From assembly GCA_963666705.2 (NCBI GenBank), contig CAXXKO010000030.1:62001-126000 (forward strand): a stretch of DNA of 64,000 nt. Direction: 5' to 3'. This document shows positions 44,919-53,996 of the stretch, one piece after another; position 1 is the stretch's first letter, and every line of letters starts with the position of its first letter. The DNA is from G963666705 sp963666705 (GTDB taxonomy: Bacteria; Pseudomonadota; Alphaproteobacteria; CADEGL01). The notes below the pieces were generated by a model. It ran no database searches. It was not told the origin of the DNA and saw only the letters and a list, made by a program, of their open reading frames with translations. The position numbers were made by a program, and so were the translations under genes.

Positions 44919-45962
44919 ATGGCGGCGGGGCGCATCCTGGACGACGGGGGCGCCGGTGTAGGCACCTCGCTGCTCTCGCGGTTAGCCTTCGGCGCGAGGG
45001 CCGGCGCGGGCGAGCGGGCGGCGCCCGCCCTGGCCGACGCCTCGGACGCGGGCGCACCGACCGGTGGCGCGGCGCCCCCCGCGCCCGAGGCGCCGCCCAA
45101 GCCGCAAGCGCCACCCCCTCAGGCGCCGCCGCAAGCACCCGCGCCGGCTGCGCTCCCGTCCTTCCTGAACCTCCCGGCGGCGGCGGCGGCTCGGGCCGAG
45201 CGGGCGCTCGCCGGCCTGACGCCGGCGGTGGCGGCGGGGATGACGGAGGCGGAGCTGAGCGCGGCGCTCAAGCATCTCCACGCCAAGCACCAGGCGGCGG
45301 GCACCCGGCCCGCCGGCGACGAGGCGGCGGCCCTCAACGCCATCTATGCCGCCCTGCCCGACGACCCCGCCTTCCTCGCCGACGACACCAGGCGCCGGGA
45401 CGCGCTCGTCGAGCGTATCATGGCGAGCCCCTTCATCCGCGACACGGGCACGCGCTGGGCCCACCGGGACCGGGCCGGGCGCGAGGGCACCGTGCGCGAG
45501 GTGGTGCACGCCGCGGCCCAGGCCTACGGCATCCGTAACCCGCCCAGGGTCGAATTCCGGGCGCTGGAGGGCTCGGTCGGCCGCTACGACGAACGCACCA
45601 ACACCGTCATCATCGATCCCGCGAGCGACCTCTTCAAACGGGGCAAGGATCTGCGCGGCACGATCGTCTCCGCCGCGGTGGAGGAGGCGGTCCACGCCTA
45701 CCAGTGGCGGCTCATCCAAGACCGCTGGCATGGTCGCATGGATGCGAGCGACCCGCGTTTCCGCCAGGCCGAGCTGTTCCTCCTCAACGGTAACGGCAAC
45801 ATCCTCTACCTGAGGACGCCGGAAGACCGCCACGGCTACCGCGGCCAGCCCATGGAGAGGCATGCCAAGGCCGTTGCGGAGGAGATCAAGCGAACGCTAT
45901 CCGACTATGACGATAAGAAGTGGGAGGAGACCCTCAGGGAAATACGTGAAGGCGGCGGTTGA
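44919..45962 (+). CDS. C-terminal peptidase- or toxin-like fragment of the same frameshifted gene
   Basis: This frame (347 residues, no convincing ribosome site) continues the gene broken above. It begins MAAGRILDDGGAGVG, passes through a Pro/Ala-rich linker (about residues 45-85), and ends in a globular domain of about 190 residues. That domain contains FIRDTGTRWAHRDRAGREG, YGIRNPPRVEFRALEGS, NTVIIDPASDLFKRGKDL and the sequence AAVEEAVHAYQWRLIQDRW, with Glu at 45681 and His at 45693. The pattern E-E-x2-H-x2-Q resembles zinc-dependent peptidase or toxin domains in which H and E bind metal. The family was not recognised. A second copy of this domain occurs at 46643-47197. Domain order (cell-wall binding, linker, C-terminal effector) is that of secreted effectors. 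Confidence 0.72.
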   Translation: MAAGRILDDGGAGVGTSLLSRLAFGARAGAGERAAPALADASDAGAPTGGAAPPAPEAPPKPQAPPPQAPPQAPAPAALPSFLNLPAAAAARAERALAGLTPAVAAGMTEAELSAALKHLHAKHQAAGTRPAGDEAAALNAIYAALPDDPAFLADDTRRRDALVERIMASPFIRDTGTRWAHRDRAGREGTVREVVHAAAQAYGIRNPPRVEFRALEGSVGRYDERTNTVIIDPASDLFKRGKDLRGTIVSAAVEEAVHAYQWRLIQDRWHGRMDASDPRFRQAELFLLNGNGNILYLRTPEDRHGYRGQPMERHAKAVAEEIKRTLSDYDDKKWEETLREIREGGG

Positions 45963-45964
45963 CC

Positions 45965-46588
45965 TCAGGGCGGGTGGGCCGCGAACCATTTCGCGGCCCG
46001 CCGCTCGGCTTCACGCCTGTGTGCGTCGGTCATTTCGACATCGTCGAAGGTGGCCGCATAGGTGTGGCCGGCGGCGCGTGCCTCCGGGATGAGGTAGAGC
46101 CGGTCGTAGATGAGCGCCCATTTGAGCGCCTCGACGTAATCGTGCCCCTCGAATTGAGAGTCACCGAGGATGCCGATTAAGCGCCACATCGCAGTTTTTC
46201 TGCCCTGCTCGGCGGCGCGGCGGTACCAATGGATCATGTCGTCCACGTGGTCGTAGGATTCCCGGCGGGTGTCGTGCAGTAAGCCCAGCAAGAACTGGCA
46301 CTCGGAATCGCCAAGGGTGGCGCAAGGCTCGAACCAACGCTCGGCCTCCGCGTCCGGGTCGAGGTCGGGACGGTTGATGCGCCAGTACATATCGCCAAGA
46401 AGAAACACTCTGCCCATGCCCTTTCGCGCCTCCAGATGCCCGGCCTCGGCGAGGGGCAGCCAGATGCGGTAGGCACGCCCGTACTCCTTGGCGTCGTAGG
46501 CCGCGAGACCGTCCTGATAGGTGGCGCAGGCGGAAAGCATCGCGGCGAGGGCCACGGCGATCGCCGCGGCGAGGACGGAAGCTCTCAT
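45965..46588 (-). CDS. Sel1-like-repeat lipoprotein
   Basis: The 207-residue lipoprotein has a lipobox with Cys21 (LAAMLSAC) after a short signal peptide. The mature part is built of Sel1/TPR-like helical repeats (AYRIWLPLAEAGHLEARKGM; WYRRAAEQGRKTAMWRLIGIL). The protein would sit on the inner face of the outer membrane or in the periplasm. It is convergent with the peptidase-like gene, ending two bases from it. Sel1-type periplasmic proteins are known partners of secreted effectors in other systems, so an immunity role is possible but unproved. A GGGGG stretch precedes the ATG. Confidence 0.82.
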   Translation of the reverse strand: MRASVLAAAIAVALAAMLSACATYQDGLAAYDAKEYGRAYRIWLPLAEAGHLEARKGMGRVFLLGDMYWRINRPDLDPDAEAERWFEPCATLGDSECQFLLGLLHDTRRESYDHVDDMIHWYRRAAEQGRKTAMWRLIGILGDSQFEGHDYVEALKWALIYDRLYLIPEARAAGHTYAATFDDVEMTDAHRREAERRAAKWFAAHPP

Positions 46589-46642
46589 CTCGGCCCCCTG
46601 GGCGTAGCATTAGTTGCGTGCTAAATCGAATATACAATCAAT

Positions 46643-47197
46643 ATGGCGAAAATGCGGCAACCCGCTCTCACCTGCCGGACCCTGGTCCGGCCCTTCATCC
46701 GCGACACGGGCAAGCACTGGGCGCACCGGGACCGGGCGGCGTGCGAGAGCACCGTGCGCGAGGTGGTGTTCGCCGTGGCCCAGGCCTACGGCATCCGCAA
46801 CCCGCCCAGGGTCAAGTTCCGGGCGATGGAGGGCTCGGCCGGCCGCTACAACGCCCGTACCAACACCGTCATCATCGATCCCGAGAGCGACCTCTTCAAA
46901 TGGGGCGAGGATCTGCGCGGCACGATCGTCTCCGTCGCGGTGGAGGAGGCGGTCCACGCCTATCAGTGGCGGCTCACCAACGACCGCTGGCGCGGGAATA
47001 TGAACGCCGGCGACCCGCGCTTGCGTCAGGCCGAACCGTTCGCCCTCGACGGCGGCGGCGGGTCGGCTGCCTTGCGCCCGAGTTGCGTCTCCGCCCGTCG
47101 GAGGCCGCCGCGCCGGGTTGCACTATGCAGTGGCGCGGGTCCGGGGCGCGGGTCACAATCGCGCCGTTACGACCGCTCAGTCTCACGGGGCGAATGA
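46643..47197 (+). pseudogene. Truncated duplicate of the peptidase- or toxin-like domain
   Basis: The 184-residue frame repeats, with close identity, the domain of the gene at 44919: FIRDTGKHWAHRDRAACES, YGIRNPPRVKFRAMEGS, NTVIIDPESDLFKWGEDL and VEEAVHAYQWRLTNDRWRG. The match is also strong in DNA (45425-45797 against 46691-47063). It begins abruptly after MAKMRQPALTCRTLV, without the N-terminal half or linker, and leaves the match at LRQAEPF. A meaningless Arg-rich tail then runs into the thiolase start (ATGA overlap at 47194-47197). No ribosome site is visible. It looks like a partial tandem duplication or orphan module. Confidence 0.78.
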
Positions 47198-48336
47198 CCG
47201 CGATGGCCTGGATCAGGGGCGCGTTCGAGACGGTGCACGGCCGGCACCAGGGGGAGGATACCCTTTCCCTGATGGCGCGGGCGGCGGCCGGTGCCATGGC
47301 CGACGCGGGCCTCGCGCGCGGCGACATCGACGGGCTGCTCACCGGCTACAGCACGGCCCTGCCCCACCTCATGCTGGCAAGCGTGTTCGCGGAGTATTTC
47401 GGCATCCGACCCGCCTACTGCCACACCGTGCAGGTCGGCGGCGGGACCGGCAGCGCCATGACCATGCTGGCCAAGCGCCTCTGCGAGGCCGGGCAGTGCC
47501 GCAATATCCTCGTCGTCGCGGGCGAGAACCGCCTCACGGGCGTTGGCGCGGACAAGACCGTGCGCACCCTGGCCGGGGTCGGCCACCCCGATTACGAGAC
47601 CCCGTTCGGGCCAACGATTCCGGGCTTCTACGCCCTGGTGGCCGCCCGCTACATGCACGAGCACGGCCTCGCCGAGGAGGACCTGGCGGCATTCTCGGTC
47701 CTCATGCGCACCCACGCTTCGGGCCACCCGGGCGCCCAGTTCCGCGATCCCATCACCGTCGACGACGTGATGGCGTCGCGGACAATCGCCGAGCCCCTCA
47801 AGCTCCTCGACTGCTGCCCCATCTCCGACGGGGCGGCGGCCCTGATCGTCGGCGCCCAAGGTGATGGCCCCGGGGCGGTGCGGATCGCCGGGGCCGGCCA
47901 GACCCATCCCTTCCAGCACGTGATCGCGGCGGACTCGCTCGTCTCCTTCGGCAGCGCGAGAGCGTCGGAGCGGGCGCTCGGCGAGGCAGGGATCGGAATC
48001 GACGAGATCGAGATCGCGGGCATTTACGATTCCTTCTCGATCACGCTCCTCATCTTCCTCGAGGAGCTGGGCCTGGCGCCGCGTGGGCAGGCCGCGCGCC
48101 TCGCCCGCGAGGGGCGCTTCGGCATCGGTGGCGCCGTGCCCGTCAATACCCATGGCGGGCTTCTGTCCTTCGGCCATTCGGGCGTGGCCGGGGGCATGGC
48201 CCATATCGGCGAGGTCTACCGTCAGATCGCCGGCAAGGCGGGGCCGCGGCAGGCCGGGGACCGGTGCATCGGCTTGATCCACGGCGAGGGCGGCATCCTC
48301 TCGTCCCAGATCAGCCTGGTCCTGATGAGGGATTGA
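47194..48336 (+). CDS. Thiolase-family protein (SCP2/lipid-transfer type)
   Basis: The 380-residue thiolase-fold protein shows HTVQVGGGTGSAMTMLAK around the nucleophile region, EDLAAFSVLMRTHAS, LLDCCPISDGAAALIV and a C-terminal GGAVPVNTHGGLLSFGHSG. It contains the His of the NTHGG motif. Such proteins pair with a DUF35 OB-fold partner (next gene, three bases on) and take part in side-chain degradation or acyl transfer. The catalytic Cys of true thiolases is not evident in the usual place. The start codon overlaps the end of the truncated duplicate. Confidence 0.9.
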   Translation: MTAMAWIRGAFETVHGRHQGEDTLSLMARAAAGAMADAGLARGDIDGLLTGYSTALPHLMLASVFAEYFGIRPAYCHTVQVGGGTGSAMTMLAKRLCEAGQCRNILVVAGENRLTGVGADKTVRTLAGVGHPDYETPFGPTIPGFYALVAARYMHEHGLAEEDLAAFSVLMRTHASGHPGAQFRDPITVDDVMASRTIAEPLKLLDCCPISDGAAALIVGAQGDGPGAVRIAGAGQTHPFQHVIAADSLVSFGSARASERALGEAGIGIDEIEIAGIYDSFSITLLIFLEELGLAPRGQAARLAREGRFGIGGAVPVNTHGGLLSFGHSGVAGGMAHIGEVYRQIAGKAGPRQAGDRCIGLIHGEGGILSSQISLVLMRD

Positions 48337-48339
48337 GCC

Positions 48340-48702
48340 ATGGACGCAACCGCCAAGTATTTCTGGGCCGGCTGTGCCGAGGGCGAGATCCGCTACCAGC
48401 ACTGCCCAGCGTGCGATTCGGCGCAGTTCTATCCGCGGCCCTTCTGCGCCAAGTGCGGCCACGGGGCGCCGGTGTGGCGCGCCTCGGCCGGCTTGGGGAC
48501 GGTCTATTCGCTCACCCGCATCGTCCGGGCACCGACGCCGGAATACCGCGCGCTGGCACCCTATTCAATCCTCCTCGTGGACCTCGACGAAGGGGTGCGC
48601 ATCATGGCCCACGGCGCGGACGGCCTCGCCATCGGCGACCGCGTGACGGCAAGCTTCCGAGTGCTGGGAGAGCTCTCCCTGCCCTATTTCGGGCGGGCTT
48701 GA
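48340..48702 (+). CDS. DUF35 Zn-ribbon/OB-fold protein, thiolase partner
   Basis: The 120-residue protein starts with a rubredoxin-like zinc ribbon (four Cys: HCPACDS and FCAKCGH). An OB-fold follows (GTVYSLTRIVRAPTPEYRA, LVDLDEGVRIMAHG). It is encoded three bases after the thiolase, and DUF35 proteins bind acyl-CoA in complexes with such thiolases. It is convergent with the dioxygenase gene at 48715. Confidence 0.93.
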   Translation: MDATAKYFWAGCAEGEIRYQHCPACDSAQFYPRPFCAKCGHGAPVWRASAGLGTVYSLTRIVRAPTPEYRALAPYSILLVDLDEGVRIMAHGADGLAIGDRVTASFRVLGELSLPYFGRA

Positions 48703-48714
48703 GAGGGGGCGGCC

Positions 48715-49650
48715 TCAGCCGGCCTCGGCGTCCGCGACCACCATCCACGGGCCAATGACCGGCTCGGTGCCGGCGACGGTGGTGCGCCGCATCACCCGGC
48801 GCTGGCGATCGACATCGTAGGGGATGGCCCGGTGCAGGAGGCGCCGGTTGTCCCACATGCCCACGTCGCCGACGCGCCATCGGTGGCGATGGACGAAGCG
48901 CGGCTGGGTCACCGCCTCGACGATCTCCTTGTGGAAGGCGCGGCCGGCATCGAGGTCCATGCCGCCGATCTCGGCGCCCACGTTCATGGAGACGTAGACC
49001 GAGCACCGCTTGCGGTCCGGATGATAGCGGATCACCGGGTGGGTGACCGGCGGCAGGCCCCACTTCTTCTCGTTGGGGAAGGGCGGCAGGCTGGGGTCGA
49101 GGGTACGGTCGAACTCCGGGCTATGCACCATGTGCCGGCCCGTCATGCGCCGGCGCAGGTCGTCGGGCAGGGCATCATGGGCCGCGAACATGTCGGCCCA
49201 TTCGGTCTGGCCGCCGGGCTCCGCCTCGTCCGGCACTTCGGTGGCGTACAGGATTGAGGCATAGGCCGGGATGGTGCGGTAGGAGCTGTCCGTATGCCAC
49301 AGGGCGTTGAACTGAAGCAGGCGCATCTGGACGCTGGTCCCGCCCGCGAGCCGGCCGGCATCGTCCACGTTGGAGATGTTGTAGAACTCCGGCCGCTCCT
49401 TCCGCACGGTCTCCTCGGGGAAGGCCTCGAGCGCGCCGAAGCGGCGGCTGAAGGCGAGTTGCTGTTCCATGCTCAGCAACTGATCGGGGAAGACGAGCAG
49501 GCCATGGCGCTCGAACGCGTCGCGGACGGCGCGGAAGATATCGTCGCCCAATGGCCGGGCAAGGTCGAGCCCGGTCACGCGCGCACCGAAGGTCGGGTGC
49601 AGCGCCTCGACCGAGAACCCGTTCGATACGGCGGCGTCCGATGGCTCCAT
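48715..49650 (-). CDS. TauD/TfdA-family Fe(II)/2-oxoglutarate dioxygenase
   Basis: The 311-residue protein has the facial triad His119-x-Asp121 (ALWHTDSSYRTIP) and distal His273 (NRRLLHRAIPYD), with the 2-oxoglutarate-binding Arg just after (DRQRRVMRR). The family opening HPTFGARVTGLDLARPLGDD is present. These enzymes hydroxylate sulfonates, phenoxyacids and similar small acids. The substrate is unknown. The ATG at 49650 follows GAGGGAAG and is preferred to an open extension. An N-terminal fragment similar to it lies at 51725-51853. Confidence 0.92.
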   Translation of the reverse strand: MEPSDAAVSNGFSVEALHPTFGARVTGLDLARPLGDDIFRAVRDAFERHGLLVFPDQLLSMEQQLAFSRRFGALEAFPEETVRKERPEFYNISNVDDAGRLAGGTSVQMRLLQFNALWHTDSSYRTIPAYASILYATEVPDEAEPGGQTEWADMFAAHDALPDDLRRRMTGRHMVHSPEFDRTLDPSLPPFPNEKKWGLPPVTHPVIRYHPDRKRCSVYVSMNVGAEIGGMDLDAGRAFHKEIVEAVTQPRFVHRHRWRVGDVGMWDNRRLLHRAIPYDVDRQRRVMRRTTVAGTEPVIGPWMVVADAEAG

Positions 49651-49860
49651 CGCTTCCCTCTCGTAATCCGCGCCCGTGTGATTCGATGCCCCAGTTTGTG
49701 ACTTGTTGCACTGAATGCGCAAGTTGGATTCGGCTGAATGCGCGAGCTGAATTCGAATGTCTGCTCGGTGCTTCGCGCCGGGGCCGCCCCGATCCGCCCG
49801 GATTACGCGACCGGGCATAGGCGGGCATCCTCCGCCCGGGCACGCGGCAGGCCCTAGGGC

Positions 49861-50119
49861 GGTTCCGCTTCGATCGGACCCACTCTAGCGCTCTATTTCG
49901 CTCGCGGCAGCGGACCGTATGGTCCGCGCCTGCGCGGGCGCGCCGGGTGACCGGCGGGCCGCCTTGCGGCCTGGAGCGGTTCCGCTTCGATCGGACCCAC
50001 TCTAGCGCTCTATTTCGCTCGCGGCAGCGGACCGTATGGTCCGCGCCTGCGCGGGCGCGCCGGGTGACCGGCGGGCCGCCTTGCGGCCTGGAGCGATTCC
50101 AGTCGAACTGGAATCGCTC
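49861..50119. repeat. Two tandem copies of a 117-bp unit plus a palindrome
   Basis: Copy 1 is 49861-49977 and copy 2 is 49978-50094, essentially identical. Each begins GGTTCCGCTTCGATCGGACC and contains CTCGCGGCAGCGGACC. They are followed at 50091-50119 by the palindrome GCGATTCCAGT-CGA-ACTGGAATCGC. The rest of the gap 49651-50352 has a 23-base direct repeat (49711 and 49734, each starting CTGAATGCGC) and no convincing gene; open frames across it come from the repeat. Confidence 0.9.
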
Positions 50120-50352
50120 TAGCCGCCGGACGTAAAAACATGATTTGCTTGACATATCGGGCAAGAGTACCCATCTCTGCTCTATCGATTGTCTCGCGAT
50201 TGCGCGAAGCGCCGCCAAATCGTGGCGCCAAGTCCCGGGCACAATAATCAAGAAACTTCCCGCCCCGGCCGCGCCTGGGGCAGGGTAAAAACGCCAGGGA
50301 CCGGCCGCGTCGAGGACGCCGCCCACACTTTTTGGCGCATAAGGAATCCCAA

Positions 50353-51618
<1,266 letters not shown>

Positions 51619-51649
51619 TCGAAGCAATATAGCAACACGGTTTTAGGGC

Positions 51650-51678
51650 GAAACGGTGGCCCGATTGGCCACCGTTTC
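51650..51678 (+). terminator. Hairpin downstream of the helicase gene
   Basis: GAAACGGTGGCC pairs perfectly with GGCCACCGTTTC around the five-base loop CGATT. There is no T-run after it on the plus strand; TTTT (51641-51644) lies on the left side, so on the minus strand the stem would be followed by CGCCCTAAAA. Termination of the helicase transcript is likely but not certain. Confidence 0.6.
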
Positions 51679-51724
51679 CGTATCCGGCTCGAATGGCCGA
51701 AATGGGCCGGGAGCCGGGGGCCGA

Positions 51725-51853
51725 TCACCGCGCGCAATAGCGCGCGAACGCCTCACGGTCGGCGCCCGCATGCAGAGGCTGGGCGATGTCGAGCCGGGCG
51801 GCGCACGCACCGAAAGTCGGGTGGGGCGAATTGGCCGGCGGCCCGTTCGACAT
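51725..51853 (-). pseudogene. N-terminal fragment of a TauD-type dioxygenase
   Basis: The minus frame from 51853 reads 42 residues, including HPTFGACAARLDIAQPLHAG, before a stop. This matches the beginning of the dioxygenase at 49650 (HPTFGARVTGLDLARPLGDD), also in the DNA. Only the first strand-turn of the fold remains, so it is a relic. The rest of the 377-base gap (51619-51995) shows no other gene. Confidence 0.5.
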
Positions 51854-51995
51854 GGCCGCGGACGGCATCGACGGCGCCCGGCGCGGCGCCTTGCCGGCGC
51901 GGGTGCCGGGCGGCAAGATAGCGGCGGACGGGCCAGGGCGGCCCGACCGGTGGAGCAACCGCCTCGTCAGCGGTCGTCGGAGTATCGGGGGATCC

Positions 51996-53147
51996 ATGAA
52001 CCTGCATTTCACCCAGGCCGAATTCGCCGCGCGCCTGGCGGAGGCCCGGCGGCGCATGGCCGCGGATGGCCTCGACGGCCTGCTCATGTTCAAGCAGGAG
52101 AGCATGTATTACCTGACCGGTTACGACACCGACGGGTTCGTGCTGTTCCAGACCCTGTTCCTCGGCCTCGACGGCGCCTTGACCCTGGTCACGCGCTCGG
52201 CCGACCGGGTCCAGGCGGCCTATACCTCGATCATCGAGGACGTCCGCATCTGGGTCGATTCGGGCACCCAGAACCCGGGCGACGACGTGCGCGACATGCT
52301 CGAGGGGCACGGCATGCGCGGAAAACGCATCGGCGTCGAATACGATGCCTACGGACTCTCGGCCAAGCGGGGCCGGATGCTCGAGGCGGCGCTCGACGGC
52401 TTTTGCGATCTCGTCGATGCCTCGGACCTCCTGCGCCGCCAGCGCCTGGTCAAGAGCCCGGCCGAGCTCGACTGCATGCGCAAGGCCGGGGCGATCTGCC
52501 AGGCCGTCCAGGACGAGGCGGTGCGCCTCTCCGTACCCGGCGCCTTCGAGGGCGATATCCGCGCCGCCATGCACCGGGTCGTCTGGTCGGCGGACGGCGA
52601 CACCCCCGCCCACGTCTGGCCCATGGGCAGCGGCCCCTCGGCCCTCCTGGTGCGCTACAAGTCGGGCGGGCGCCGCATCGGGGCGCGCGACCAGGTGTTC
52701 CACGAGTTCGCCGCCCCCTACCGGCACTACCACGCGGCACTCACCTTCGCGCTCGTCACGGGCGAGGCCAGCCAAGCGCACCGGGCCATGTTCGCCACCT
52801 GCCGCGAGGCGTTGGAAGCCTGCGAGGACGCGTTGCGGGCCGGGCGGACGGTCGGCGACGTGTTCGAGGGATACCGCAAGGCCTTCGTCGCCGGGGGTTT
52901 CGGCGACAGCTACCTCAACGTCTGCGGCTATACCATGGGCGCCGTCTACCCGCCGACATGGATGGAGGACCCCCTGATCCGCGAAGCCGACCCGCAGGTG
53001 CTGGAGCCGGGCATGGTCTTCTTCATGCACATGCTGATGGTCGACCGGGCCAGCGGCCACATGATGGCCCTGGGCGAGCAGGCGATCGTCACCGAGGGCG
53101 CCTGCGAGCCGATCACCCACGCCCTCGACGCGCTCGTCGTCAACTGA
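51996..53147 (+). CDS. M24-family (creatinase/Xaa-Pro peptidase-like) protein lacking the metal ligands
   Basis: The 383-residue protein has the two-domain creatinase layout. The N-terminal domain opens FTQAEFAARLAEARRRMAAD, DGLLMFKQESMYYLTGYD; the pita-bread domain begins at about 165 (RLVKSPAELDCMRKAGAICQ). In metal-dependent members the C-terminal domain supplies D, D, H, E and E. Here the matching segments read VFHEFAAPYRHYHAALTF, VCGYTMGAVYPPT, MVFFMHMLM and GEQAIVTEGACE, so most ligands are replaced. That matches metal-free creatinase-like hydrolases rather than aminopeptidases. The ATG at 51996 gives the right length; the longer frame upstream is Arg-rich. The stop overlaps an ATG used by the downstream methyltransferase frame. 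Confidence 0.85.
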   Translation: MNLHFTQAEFAARLAEARRRMAADGLDGLLMFKQESMYYLTGYDTDGFVLFQTLFLGLDGALTLVTRSADRVQAAYTSIIEDVRIWVDSGTQNPGDDVRDMLEGHGMRGKRIGVEYDAYGLSAKRGRMLEAALDGFCDLVDASDLLRRQRLVKSPAELDCMRKAGAICQAVQDEAVRLSVPGAFEGDIRAAMHRVVWSADGDTPAHVWPMGSGPSALLVRYKSGGRRIGARDQVFHEFAAPYRHYHAALTFALVTGEASQAHRAMFATCREALEACEDALRAGRTVGDVFEGYRKAFVAGGFGDSYLNVCGYTMGAVYPPTWMEDPLIREADPQVLEPGMVFFMHMLMVDRASGHMMALGEQAIVTEGACEPITHALDALVVN

Positions 53148-53170
53148 TGGCGGCACGCGAAGGTGCGGCA

Positions 53171-53986
53171 ATGACGGAAGCGTCGTTCGCGGACATCGAG
53201 CGCATTGGTTGGGACCGCAGGGCCGCGGACTATGCCGAGGTGATGCTGCCGGCGACCGGACAGGCCATCGCGCCGCTGCTGGAGAGCCTCGGGGAGCTGC
53301 GCGGCATGCGCCTCCTCGAAATCGCCTCGGGCACCGGTCACCTCGCCGAGCAAGCGGCCTGCCGGGGCGCCGCGGTGACCGGCATCGACGTGGCCGCGAA
53401 CATGGTGGCCCTCGCCCGCAAGCGCGTGCCAGCGGCGCGGTTCCACGAGGGCGACGCCGAGGCCCTTCCCTTCGGGGACGCACAGTTCGACGCCGCCGCG
53501 TGCGGCTTCGGCCTCATGCACCTCGAACGGCCGGCCAAAGGCATCTCCGAGGCGGCGCGGGTGCTGAGGCCCGGCGGGTGGTTCGCCTTCACGGGCTGGC
53601 ATGCCCCGGACCAGGGCAACGCGTTCCTCGGCCTCGTCACGAGCGCCTACGCGGCCCACGCGGACATGGCGGTGGGCCTGCCGCCGGCCTCGCCCCTGTT
53701 CCTCTTAAGCGATCCGCGCACCAGAGACCCGATGTTGAAGGAAGCCGGCTTCGGCCATATCGTCGCGCGCGACCTCGACATCGTCTGGCCCGTCGCCGGG
53801 CCGGAGACGGTCATCGAGTTCCTGGAGAAGGGCTCGGTCCGCTCGGCCATGATCTACGAGCGCCAGACGCCGGCGGTGAAGCAGCGCATCCGGGATTTCC
53901 TCATCGCCGGCACCGAGCGCATCCTGCGCACGGGCAAGGCCGGCATCCCCTGCCCCGCGGTGCTGGTAACGGCGGTGAAGACATGA
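53171..53986 (+). CDS. SAM-dependent class I methyltransferase
   Basis: The 271-residue protein has motif I LLEIASGTGHLAEQA, motif II-type VTGIDVAANMVALARK, GDAEALPFGDAQFDAAACGF and the post-motif RVLRPGGWFAFTGWH. It resembles the UbiE/ArsM-like methyltransferases that act on small molecules. An ATG eight codons earlier (53147) overlaps the preceding stop and could be the coupled start; AAGG favours 53171. The gene is followed 10 bases later by an alcohol dehydrogenase. Confidence 0.88.
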   Translation: MTEASFADIERIGWDRRAADYAEVMLPATGQAIAPLLESLGELRGMRLLEIASGTGHLAEQAACRGAAVTGIDVAANMVALARKRVPAARFHEGDAEALPFGDAQFDAAACGFGLMHLERPAKGISEAARVLRPGGWFAFTGWHAPDQGNAFLGLVTSAYAAHADMAVGLPPASPLFLLSDPRTRDPMLKEAGFGHIVARDLDIVWPVAGPETVIEFLEKGSVRSAMIYERQTPAVKQRIRDFLIAGTERILRTGKAGIPCPAVLVTAVKT

Positions 53987-53996
53987 TGGAGGCACC

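Noticed and set aside
49175..50326. Minus-strand frame of 383 codons crossing the tandem repeat
   Set aside because: It is built partly from the 117-bp repeat read twice and partly from the wrong frame of the dioxygenase gene.
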